Below are positions 9,073 to 16,408 of a stretch of 64,000 nt of DNA, one piece after another. The notes beneath the pieces are model-generated. The model saw only the letters and a program-made list of their open reading frames with translations. It had not been told where the DNA came from and did not search any database. This stretch comes from an uncultured Lachnospiraceae bacterium. Its GTDB lineage: Bacteria > Bacillota > Clostridia > Lachnospirales > Lachnospiraceae. A program made the translations under genes and the position numbers. How positions within the stretch are numbered: the first letter of the stretch is position 1; the number at the start of each line of letters is the position of its first letter. The stretch is from contig CAMXQE010000010.1 in assembly GCA_947246015.1 (NCBI GenBank), positions 1 to 64,000 on the forward strand, given 5' to 3'.

Positions 9073-9089
9073 ATAATCACCTGCTTTCC

Positions 9090-9129
9090 TATACTTATAG
9101 TGGATAAAAATTGTTACAATATAAGTATA
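9090..9129. promoter_or_regulatory. Inverted repeat upstream of the small protein gene
   Basis: TATACTTATA at 9090-9099 and TATAAGTATA at 9120-9129 form a perfect 10-base inverted repeat with 20 bases between. Inside lies a second small palindrome, ATTGTTACAAT. Its position just before the start suggests operator sites. Confidence 0.45.
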
Positions 9130-9180
9130 ACAAAATATGTATGCGGTGTAAAGTTTGTTCATGAATAGAATATTAGTTCC

Positions 9181-9211
9181 GTAACAGGGAAGCCGAAGGT
9201 TTCCCTGTTAC
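9181..9211 (-). repeat. Perfect 11-bp stem hairpin at the 3' end of the MATE gene
   Basis: GTAACAGGGAA pairs with TTCCCTGTTAC around a nine-base loop, ending next to the MATE stop codon. There is no T-run on the minus strand, so termination there is uncertain. Confidence 0.55.
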
Positions 9212-10564
9212 TTAGTTTCCCTCACGGATATGCCCCGCATCCTCCATCCGCAGAACCGGATTTCTTACCATGTTCACAATCAGAGGAATGACCATAATCA
9301 TCCAAACAATCGGTTCCGCCACGATAATTCCCATATAGCCGATGGCAGGAGCCAGCAAAAAGGCGATGCATACTTTTCCTGTTAATTCCAAAGAGCTGGA
9401 AAATACAGGTGTCTTATTATCCCCGAATCCCTGCATACTGTTGCGGAACAGGCAGATAACCGCAGGAACGAAATAAAAAGAAGTATTTACTTTCAGATAC
9501 AAAGAAGCCGTATCCAGTATTTCTTTCTGGGTGGTGGAAGTAATCAGCCGGATTAATGCCGGAGATAAAGTAAACGCTGTCAAAATGACGCAGATACACC
9601 ATCCGAAGGTCAACAGCACCGTATCCCGAAGCCCTTTTCTTATGCGGGAATATTTTCCTGCGCCCAGATTCTGCCCGCAGTAGGTGGCAAGCGTGGTTCC
9701 GAGTACGGAAAACGGAAGCATGAAGATGGAAGTTGCTTTCCGCGCCGCCGTATGCGCCACAATAATATTGGTTCCGAACGTGTTGATGCTCGTTTGCAGA
9801 GCCAGTGTTCCAAGATTCACAAAGGATGTCATGAACGACATGGAGATTCCCGTGGTAATCAGCTTATGGTACACATCCTTTTCCATTTTCATATCCTCTT
9901 TTCCCAGAACCAGCAGCGGATATTTTTTCCGCATATAGAGAAAGCAAAGGATTGCAGACAATGCCTGGCTGATTACCGTTGCAAATGCCGCTCCCTCCAC
10001 GCCCATATGGAATCCGAGGATAAACGCATAGTCCAGAACAATATTCAGGAAAGAGGCAAAGACAAGAAACAGCAGCGGTGTGAAGGAATCTCCGATGGCA
10101 CGCAGTACGGCAGCACAGAGATTATAGCAGGTGGCTGCTATAAGCCCTGCCAGTACGATGCGTATATAGCTTCGGGACTGGGGAAGGATATCTTCCGAAA
10201 TATTCAGGAAATGCAGAAGCGGCGTCAAAAAGAGCAGGCACAGGGCGCTTACCAGGACCGCACCGCCTACACCCATCAAAACCGTGCCGCCTACCGCTTT
10301 TTTCATATGGTTCTCATCTTTCGCACCGAAATAGGTGGCAACTACGATTGCGGCTCCGTTGGCAAAACCGTTCAGGAGCCCGGTCAGCAAATCACTCAGG
10401 GTAGAGGTTGCCCCGACTGCCGCCAGGGAAGCCTCGCCCAGCGTCTTTCCCACGATGCGGGTGTCCACCAATGTATAAAAAAGGTCAAACAGCCGTCCGA
10501 TAAACAGCGGTATTGCAAAAAACAGGATTAGTTTTAACGGCTTTCCGACGGTCAGGTTTTTCAT
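9212..10564 (-). CDS. MATE-family multidrug/sodium antiporter
   Basis: 450 residues with about twelve hydrophobic segments and the MATE opening MKNLTVGKPLKLILFFAIPLFIGRLF. The family exports cationic drugs or metabolites using a sodium or proton gradient; the substrate here is unknown. I start at ATG 10564, with AAGGAGA just upstream, rather than the 74-residue longer frame. It is divergent from an AraC/GyrI regulator, a common arrangement for efflux pumps and their drug-sensing activators. Confidence 0.92.
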   Translation of the reverse strand: MKNLTVGKPLKLILFFAIPLFIGRLFDLFYTLVDTRIVGKTLGEASLAAVGATSTLSDLLTGLLNGFANGAAIVVATYFGAKDENHMKKAVGGTVLMGVGGAVLVSALCLLFLTPLLHFLNISEDILPQSRSYIRIVLAGLIAATCYNLCAAVLRAIGDSFTPLLFLVFASFLNIVLDYAFILGFHMGVEGAAFATVISQALSAILCFLYMRKKYPLLVLGKEDMKMEKDVYHKLITTGISMSFMTSFVNLGTLALQTSINTFGTNIIVAHTAARKATSIFMLPFSVLGTTLATYCGQNLGAGKYSRIRKGLRDTVLLTFGWCICVILTAFTLSPALIRLITSTTQKEILDTASLYLKVNTSFYFVPAVICLFRNSMQGFGDNKTPVFSSSLELTGKVCIAFLLAPAIGYMGIIVAEPIVWMIMVIPLIVNMVRNPVLRMEDAGHIREGN

Positions 10565-10615
10565 TCGCGTTCTCCTTGGTTGTTGTTTATGCCTGCAGTA
10601 TTTTTTCACTTTCTG

Positions 10616-10643
10616 ATTATACCATTGAATTGTTGTTATGCAA
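10616..10643 (-). promoter_or_regulatory. Probable promoter of the MATE gene
   Basis: On the minus strand TTGCAT (10643-10638) is followed after 16 bases by TATAAT (10621-10616). It overlaps the opposing promoter of the AraC/GyrI gene, so the two may compete. Confidence 0.5.
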
Positions 10644-10662
10644 GAGGGTTCTTTGCTATAAT
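10633..10662 (+). promoter_or_regulatory. Probable promoter of the AraC/GyrI regulator
   Basis: TTGTTA and TATAAT are separated by 18 bases, about 200 bases before the regulator start. The leader contains a copy of the GGCTGAACTGTTAC motif at 10691-10704. Confidence 0.5.
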
Positions 10663-10860
10663 AGGAAATGAACATAACAGTGAAACCGAAGGCTGAACTG
10701 TTACAAATGATCAACAAGCAAAAGGGTCTGCGTTTTGCTGCCGCCGCGGACACCGGAAGGTGAAATTCATAAAAGGGCAGGGACAAATTGGTGCAAACGG
10801 GGACAGGACTTTCCGGAAACAGTCGGTTATAATGATTTCACACAAGGAGAGACGGACGAT

Positions 10861-11748
10861 ATGTCGATACAATTGATACAGCAGGCAATATGCTATATGG
10901 AAGAACATATATATGAAAACATAAATTATGCGGAGGTTGCAAAAAGCATACATATGTCAGGCTATAATTTTCACCGGACATTCAGTTTTATTGCAGGAAT
11001 GACAGCCAACGAGTATATAAGAAACAGGCGTCTTTCACTGGCAGCGCAGGAACTTCAGGCAACGGATATCTCAGTGACGGATGCGGCTTATAAATATGGC
11101 TATGAATCTCCGGAGAGTTTTTCCAAAGCATTTTCAAGGTTTCATGGGTCAACTCCAAAGCAGGCAAAGCGAAAAGGTGCAAAGATACACTTGTTCAATC
11201 CCCTTGTGATAAAAATTATATTGGAAGGTGGTAGTATTATGGATTACAGAATGGAACACAGAGAAGGCCAGCGGTTTCTTGCGTTGGTTAAAGATTTTCC
11301 GAATGAAATCAGCAATGATGACAATGACCACAGTATCCCTGATTTCTGGACAGAATGTTCGGAAGAAAACAGGATCGAACCTATGAAATTGCTTCGTGCG
11401 GAGGGGAAAAGGGATTTGTACGGTTTGTGCAGCCCTGTGAAAGACAGTGAAACCCATTTCCGCTACGGAATCGGGATTTTGATGGATGAGAATACCAATC
11501 TGGCTAAAGCAGAACAGTTTACAGATAACGGTTATGTGATATGGGAGACAGAACCTGCGGACTACGCCGTATTTAAATGTTTTGGGCCGGATGGCGATTG
11601 TCTGGGTGAAACATGGAGTAAATTTTTCAAGGAGTTTGCTCCGCAGACAGGTTATATGCAGACTGACGATACAGACTATGAAATATATTTTGAAAATGGC
11701 GAGAGCGGTTTGTTCTGTGAGTTGTGGGTTCCGGTTAAGAAAGGTTGA
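10861..11748 (+). CDS. AraC-family regulator with GyrI-like effector-binding domain
   Basis: 295 residues. The first 100 hold the double HTH (INYAEVAKSIHMSGYNFHRTFS and SVTDAAYKYGYESPESFSKAFSRFHGSTPKQAKRK). Residues about 120-295 form a GyrI/AraE-type effector domain, ending in an acidic FCELWVPVKK strand typical of the Rob/BmrR-like drug-binding fold. AAGGAGA precedes ATG 10861. Its divergent neighbour is a MATE pump, so it probably senses a toxic compound and regulates that pump; this is inferred from context only. Confidence 0.88.
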   Translation: MSIQLIQQAICYMEEHIYENINYAEVAKSIHMSGYNFHRTFSFIAGMTANEYIRNRRLSLAAQELQATDISVTDAAYKYGYESPESFSKAFSRFHGSTPKQAKRKGAKIHLFNPLVIKIILEGGSIMDYRMEHREGQRFLALVKDFPNEISNDDNDHSIPDFWTECSEENRIEPMKLLRAEGKRDLYGLCSPVKDSETHFRYGIGILMDENTNLAKAEQFTDNGYVIWETEPADYAVFKCFGPDGDCLGETWSKFFKEFAPQTGYMQTDDTDYEIYFENGESGLFCELWVPVKKG

Positions 11749-11800
11749 AAGCCGGAGGGAGCGTAAAAACTGATTGCGGTGCCAACGATTTGCCGTACCA

Positions 11801-11829
11801 TTGACAATGCGCCTGAAATACGGTACTTT
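11801..11829 (+). promoter_or_regulatory. Candidate promoter of the exported protein/carboxypeptidase pair
   Basis: TTGACA and TACTTT are separated by 17 bases. The -35 box is consensus and the -10 box is weak. It lies 86 bases before the first gene start. Confidence 0.45.
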
Positions 11830-11914
11830 AATACATAGCGATAGGAAAAATCTGTTTCCGGCGGACATATTTCCAGGAAAGGGATGCCCGCTTACTGCGG
11901 GCAGGGGGACTTCT

Positions 11915-12649
11915 ATGAGAAAAACCATAAAAAATGCAGTAGTTACCCTGCTGCTTCTGACCTTAACCGCTGCCACCGCTCTTTTGATGTATTTACACTT
12001 TTTTGCATCGGGCGGCAAAGGGCTTTCAGGGGAGTGGACGGCAAATCTGGACATGACAGAACGGGCTGCTGTTACGGCGCTTAGCTGGCTGCAGGACATC
12101 GAAGCAGTTTCCGTCTCTTTGGAGGATATGGAGTCTTATATGCAGAAATTGACCATACAGGTCAATCTGACATTTGAGCAAACTGCCCATTCGGAAGGGA
12201 CGTTCCATTGTAAGGTCTTGCCGGAAAGCTATGATGCCTGTTATCAGGCTGCCTATGAGGCATTTGCCATGGCATTTCAGGACCTTTTGGCTGAGAGACT
12301 TCGTATGGCTGGCTATACGGGCAGTACAGACAAGGAAGCCATAGAAGTTCTCGTAACCGAAACTTTTGGGATGTCCACAGTTTCTTATCTGATGGCTTAT
12401 GGTCCCGGTCTGCTTCCTTCTTTGGAAGATTTGCAGGCGCAATATGAAGGAAGCGGAACCTATGAAGCAGCGGAAGACATTCTGACCAGACAGTTTGATG
12501 CCGGCGGGACCGCCGTCACAAAAGCGGAATACTATATCCGGAAGGGGTCCAGCCTGATTCTGACCGAAGAAACCGGTGCAGCTCCGGCGGGTCTTTGTTC
12601 AGATGATTATCCTGTGCTCTATACTTTAAAACAGTCTCCGGAGCAGTAA
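11915..12649 (+). CDS. Membrane-anchored exported protein of unknown function
   Basis: 244 residues. An N-terminal signal anchor (TIKNAVVTLLLLTLTAATALLMYLHFF) precedes an extracytoplasmic region rich in acidic and helical segments. No lipobox and no catalytic motif are visible. ATG 11915 has GGGGGA upstream and starts exactly at the signal sequence. It lies before a D-Ala-D-Ala carboxypeptidase gene, so a cell-envelope role is plausible. I do not recognise the family. Confidence 0.7.
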   Translation: MRKTIKNAVVTLLLLTLTAATALLMYLHFFASGGKGLSGEWTANLDMTERAAVTALSWLQDIEAVSVSLEDMESYMQKLTIQVNLTFEQTAHSEGTFHCKVLPESYDACYQAAYEAFAMAFQDLLAERLRMAGYTGSTDKEAIEVLVTETFGMSTVSYLMAYGPGLLPSLEDLQAQYEGSGTYEAAEDILTRQFDAGGTAVTKAEYYIRKGSSLILTEETGAAPAGLCSDDYPVLYTLKQSPEQ

Positions 12650-12696
12650 GGAACGAATTATAAATAACTTTTTTCAAAAAAAGAGGGTAGTGTCAA

Positions 12697-12822
12697 ATGG
12701 ATTATGAAAAACTGGAAACAGTAACCGTCCGGACAGCGACCGGAGAGTTTATGTCTGCGAAACGGACAGAAATTTCTCTGCTATGTTTTGGTGCCGGGAG
12801 GGCGGTTACAGAACTGGAATGA
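12697..12822 (+). CDS. Possible 41-residue peptide before the carboxypeptidase
   Basis: An ATG with GAGGG ten bases upstream opens a frame of 41 codons (MDYEKLETVTVRTATGEFMS...) ending 17 bases before the carboxypeptidase start. It could be a leader peptide coupling translation, or a remnant of a longer gene. Nothing in the sequence shows function. Confidence 0.35.
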   Translation: MDYEKLETVTVRTATGEFMSAKRTEISLLCFGAGRAVTELE

Positions 12823-12839
12823 GTGGGAAGGGAGAAGCC

Positions 12840-14294
12840 ATGAAAACAATCCTACATAAAATAAGCTGCCTTATACTGTCCGTTATTCTGTTATGTTCCA
12901 TTCTGCCTATCCGGGCGGCCGCAAGTTACGAAATCCCCGGAAGCTGCCGGGTACAGACGGACACCGGAGCTGCAGGCACCGTAAAAACCCTGGATTACAG
13001 CTACGATTACAATACTTATTTCTCGCTGCGGGACATAGCCATGCTTCTTAAGGATACGGACAAATTATTTTCTCTGGAAATTACGAACAATACCGTTTCC
13101 CTGAATCCGGGAAATGTCTATGTGCCTGTGGGGGTGGAAAATATTCCCTGGGAAGACAGCGAAAATCCGGATGTTTCCCTGCGCCGGAACGAGTGCAGGG
13201 TAAACGGACAAACGGTGTTTTATTATACGCTGATTATGAAACTGCCCTCCGGTGATTACGATTGCTTCATGATGGCAGCGGATTTGGCTATGATTCTGGA
13301 TGTGAACATCACCGTCCCGGCTGCAGGTTCCCTGCAGATTCATACGCAGGAGCCTTTTAACGTCTCCCCTGCTGCTTTGGAACAGGCCGGTTATTTTTAC
13401 GGAGTCAACAGTGTGTTGGTGGGGGATGCCACGACCGGGGAATTCTACTACCGGTATCAGGCAGATATACCTTACCCTATTGCCAGCACATCCAAGCTCA
13501 TGACTTGTCTTTTGACGATGGACGCCATTTCGGCAGGGCAGATTAGCCTTGAGGATTCGGTCACTATCTCGGATGCAGTTGCGGCATTGGCTGAATCAGG
13601 CGATGGGGTGATTCCCTTAGAAGCAGGAGAGCAGATTACCGTGCAGGAACTTTTGCTGGGCGCCCTTCTGCCCTCCAGCAATGAATGTGCATTATGTCTG
13701 GCGGAATCTGTTGCCGGCTCTGAGGAGGCGTTTGTCCGGATGATGAATCAGAAAGCGCAGGAATTGGGACTTTCCCAGGCTGTTTTTTTCAACAGTAATG
13801 GCCTGCCTTCCTACACGGAAGATTTCGTTCCTTCTAAGCGTCAGAACAGCATGAGTGCGGAGGATATGTTCCGGCTGGTATCGTACCTTTTGAAAGTTTA
13901 TCCCCGGATTACGGACATCACTTCCCTTGAAAAAGCAACCCTGCCATCCCTTGACATGGAGGTGCGCAATACCAATCCGCTTTTGCGCAATCTTCCCGAA
14001 GTCACCGGATTGAAGACCGGGACTACCAACAGAGCAGGAGCCTGTCTGGTTACATCCCTGACGGCGGGTGATGGAACGATGGAGCATGATTTGGTAGTGA
14101 TTGTTCTGGGAACCGAGGATTCCATAGAGAGGGGACGTGTTTCAGGATTGCTGGCCCGATATGCCCTGAATGCCTTTGATGCGGGCATAAAAGAACCGGA
14201 AAAAGGAACATCCGGCCAGACATCAGGCACTCTGCCCATACATGCCGAGGCGGCGGTGGACTGGATTCTTCGGAGTGTGGACACCGAAAGCTGA
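12840..14294 (+). CDS. Serine D-alanyl-D-alanine carboxypeptidase (S11 family)
   Basis: 484 residues. A signal peptide of about 28 residues is followed by a domain resembling the copper-amine-oxidase-N/stalk fold (about 40-170). The S11 penicillin-binding domain has SxxK as STSK near residue 216, SxN as SSN near 278 and KTG as KTGT near 392. It trims the terminal D-Ala of peptidoglycan stem peptides outside the membrane. The C-terminus has no obvious membrane anchor helix. The start at ATG 12840 is preceded by GGGAGAAG. It is probably co-transcribed with the exported protein upstream. Confidence 0.92.
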   Translation: MKTILHKISCLILSVILLCSILPIRAAASYEIPGSCRVQTDTGAAGTVKTLDYSYDYNTYFSLRDIAMLLKDTDKLFSLEITNNTVSLNPGNVYVPVGVENIPWEDSENPDVSLRRNECRVNGQTVFYYTLIMKLPSGDYDCFMMAADLAMILDVNITVPAAGSLQIHTQEPFNVSPAALEQAGYFYGVNSVLVGDATTGEFYYRYQADIPYPIASTSKLMTCLLTMDAISAGQISLEDSVTISDAVAALAESGDGVIPLEAGEQITVQELLLGALLPSSNECALCLAESVAGSEEAFVRMMNQKAQELGLSQAVFFNSNGLPSYTEDFVPSKRQNSMSAEDMFRLVSYLLKVYPRITDITSLEKATLPSLDMEVRNTNPLLRNLPEVTGLKTGTTNRAGACLVTSLTAGDGTMEHDLVVIVLGTEDSIERGRVSGLLARYALNAFDAGIKEPEKGTSGQTSGTLPIHAEAAVDWILRSVDTES

Positions 14295-14310
14295 CAGACT
14301 GCGGAAGTGA

Positions 14311-14372
14311 GGAACCGTTCATAAATAAATCTATACATTTGACTGGTCTGCGCCAGCTGCAAAGTTATTTAT
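14311..14372. repeat. Long inverted repeat between convergent genes
   Basis: GGAACCGTTCATAAATAA (14311-14328) faces TTATTTATGAACAGTTCC (14355-14372) with one mismatch. A small CTGG/CCAG hairpin lies in the loop. There is no T-tract, so it is more likely a mobile palindrome than a standard terminator. Confidence 0.7.
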
Positions 14373-14382
14373 GAACAGTTCC

Positions 14383-15222
14383 TTAGTAAATAGATGCTAT
14401 ATCAATGTATGTATTCTGGAGACTTTCCTCATACTTTTTCCAAATTTTAAAAATTTCCAGTTCTCCGCATATTTTCATGCGGAACTGCAGATTTTCAATC
14501 ATTCGTTTATGTACATCGAAACCTCTCGGTGCAATTTCCAAAATATTACCGTATGCTCTGTGTTGTCCATATCCCTGGACACTTTTACACCGAAAGAAAA
14601 ATAAATTCTTGGCATAATAATTTTTTATGTCATCCATGTCGTCTACCGTTTGCCCGTTATAGTTCATGGAGCTGGAAAAGTAATATTCTTTATCCCTCAC
14701 AATATGGTTTCGTATTTCATAAAGATTTAGGATGTTTCCTTCGGAATCAAGACAATAACTGCCGTAGGTAGGGTCTAACATAATCCATTTGCCCATATCT
14801 GAGATAAAAGCTTCAACTACTACATGATTATCGCCATCTTCTGCATTTTTCGGCATCATATACATAACCCGTGCCTTAACATGGAGCGCTAACAAGCATT
14901 CGCATAAAACAATGGACAATGCCAGACAATTTATTCCATAGTCTTTATCATATGCAACTCCTAATAAAGTCAATGCATCCTGCTGGTCCGAATTATCATA
15001 ATTGCCCTTGTGATGCATATGGCTGTTGAGCCGGGCCAGCATATGCAGGGATTTTTCCAAGTCTGTTTTACCTGCGGTTTCTGAAAGATGATACTGCTCT
15101 TCTAATATTGTGTATTCCGGCTCTTTAAACTTATATTCGATTTTGTTTTCCGCAGATATATGAAATTCCGTATTTTCTTTTATTTCCCTGATAAATTCTT
15201 TATCCGTTTCGGTTTGTGCCAT
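14383..15222 (-). CDS. Transglutaminase-like cysteine-protease-fold protein
   Basis: 279 residues. A Cys-His-Asp triad in transglutaminase order is visible: Cys in YGINCLALS, His in GDNHVVVEAF and Asp in MLDPTYG. Such proteins act as peptidases or amidases, or are inactive binding modules. No signal peptide is evident, so it is probably cytosolic. I start at ATG 15222 (AGAGGGA upstream) rather than 15252. It converges with the carboxypeptidase gene. The substrate is unknown. Confidence 0.8.
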   Translation of the reverse strand: MAQTETDKEFIREIKENTEFHISAENKIEYKFKEPEYTILEEQYHLSETAGKTDLEKSLHMLARLNSHMHHKGNYDNSDQQDALTLLGVAYDKDYGINCLALSIVLCECLLALHVKARVMYMMPKNAEDGDNHVVVEAFISDMGKWIMLDPTYGSYCLDSEGNILNLYEIRNHIVRDKEYYFSSSMNYNGQTVDDMDDIKNYYAKNLFFFRCKSVQGYGQHRAYGNILEIAPRGFDVHKRMIENLQFRMKICGELEIFKIWKKYEESLQNTYIDIASIY

Positions 15223-15332
15223 ACTCAATCCCTCTTTCGGTTCATCATCCAATCTTTTTATATTAAGCTGCTAACCATATTATAATCTTTATTATATACA
15301 GTGCGCAACAAGATTTACATGGGAATTTAATA

Positions 15333-15431
15333 TAACAGTTCAGCCCGGGACTTTGCACTGGCTGCAAAGTCCGTAAGAATACGTAAATTTAGCCGGGAGG
15401 GAATCTGCCCCGCCGCAGGCTGAACTGTTAC
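15333..15431 (-). repeat. Dispersed repeat of about 95 bp, copy 1
   Basis: The ends TAACAGTTCAGCC and GGCTGAACTGTTAC are inverted copies of each other, giving a terminal inverted repeat. The interior matches, in reverse orientation, the segment at about 40262-40347. Short internal palindromes (GACTTTGCA/TGCAAAGTC) are also present. It is non-coding and MITE-like. Confidence 0.75.
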
Positions 15432-15462
15432 AATTTAATTGACTTCCATGGAATAAAATCAG

Positions 15463-15491
15463 TTGACGTACACTTGGGAAAAACATATAAT
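15463..15491 (+). promoter_or_regulatory. Promoter of the hypB island
   Basis: TTGACG and TATAAT are separated by exactly 17 bases. The leader to the hypB start is about 100 bases and contains the pairing segments TACTGTTTT (15509-15517) and AAAACAGTA (15558-15566), then a small GGAACT/AGTTCC hairpin. Confidence 0.8.
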
Positions 15492-15602
15492 AGAATTACT
15501 AAATATCGTACTGTTTTGTACACAGAGAAAAATACATTAGCGTACCATAATCACCGTAAAACAGTAAGGAACTGAACAGTTCCTAAGGAAATGAGGCTGC
15601 AT

Positions 15603-16286
15603 ATGAAAAAAGAAGTAAGGGTTTTGGAAATCAAACAGAGCGTCTTTGCGGACAATGACAGGCAGGCGGAGTTTCTGCGGCAGGAGTTAAAGGAAAAGGG
15701 GGTCTTTCTTTTGAACTTAATGTCTTCCCCCGGTTCCGGCAAGACGACCACGCTGATGCGCACCATTGAAATGCTGAAAGACAGGTTCAAAATCGGCGTG
15801 ATGGAAGCTGACATTGATTCGGACGTGGATGCCCGTACCATTTCGGAATCCGGAGCAAAGGTGATTCAGCTTCATACAGGCGGTATGTGCCATCTGGATG
15901 CGGAGATGACGAGACAGGGGCTGGCAGGGCTGGAAACAGGGGACGTGGAACTGGCAGTTTTGGAAAATGTGGGGAATCTGGTCTGTCCGGCGGAGTTTGA
16001 TACCGGTGCATCCAGAAATGCCATGATTCTTTCCGTGCCGGAAGGGCATGATAAACCGCTGAAATACCCGCTGATGTTTTCCATCTGTGATGTGGTGCTG
16101 ATTAACAAAATTGACGTGCTGCCCTATTTTGACTTTGATATGGATAAGTGCAGGGAGTATATCCACATGCGCAATCCGAAAGCAAAAGTAATTCCCATCT
16201 GTGCAAGAACGGGAGAAGGAATGGAAGAGTGGGCGGACTGGCTGGCAGAGGAAGCGGCAGACTGGCGGAGACAGAAGGAAAAGTAA
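15603..16286 (+). CDS. hypB: Hydrogenase/nickel-enzyme maturation GTPase HypB
   Basis: 227 residues. A SIMIBI-class GTPase: P-loop PGSGKTT, EADIDSDVDA switch region, the family metal-binding Cys-His in GGMCHLDAEM, and NKID for guanine specificity. It delivers nickel with HypA. There is no N-terminal histidine-rich nickel-storage stretch. I start at ATG 15603 with GAGG upstream; the ATG at 15591 has no spacing to a ribosome-binding site. hypA lies two genes downstream, but hypC, hypD, hypE, hypF and a hydrogenase are absent from the window. Confidence 0.95.
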   Translation: MKKEVRVLEIKQSVFADNDRQAEFLRQELKEKGVFLLNLMSSPGSGKTTTLMRTIEMLKDRFKIGVMEADIDSDVDARTISESGAKVIQLHTGGMCHLDAEMTRQGLAGLETGDVELAVLENVGNLVCPAEFDTGASRNAMILSVPEGHDKPLKYPLMFSICDVVLINKIDVLPYFDFDMDKCREYIHMRNPKAKVIPICARTGEGMEEWADWLAEEAADWRRQKEK

Positions 16287-16408
16287 GGCCGTCTGCAAAG
16301 GAGCAGAACTGCAGCAGATTTTGCAACGGTCCGGCCAAAGGCTGAACTGTTGTGATGAAACAGACAGGAGCAGTAACGGACGATAAAACATTTACGAGGG
16401 AGGAAGGT

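Noticed and set aside
9752-10531. 259-codon plus-strand frame opposite the MATE gene
   Set aside because: Shadow of the MATE gene; Gln/Lys/Arg-rich, no domain and no ribosome-binding site.
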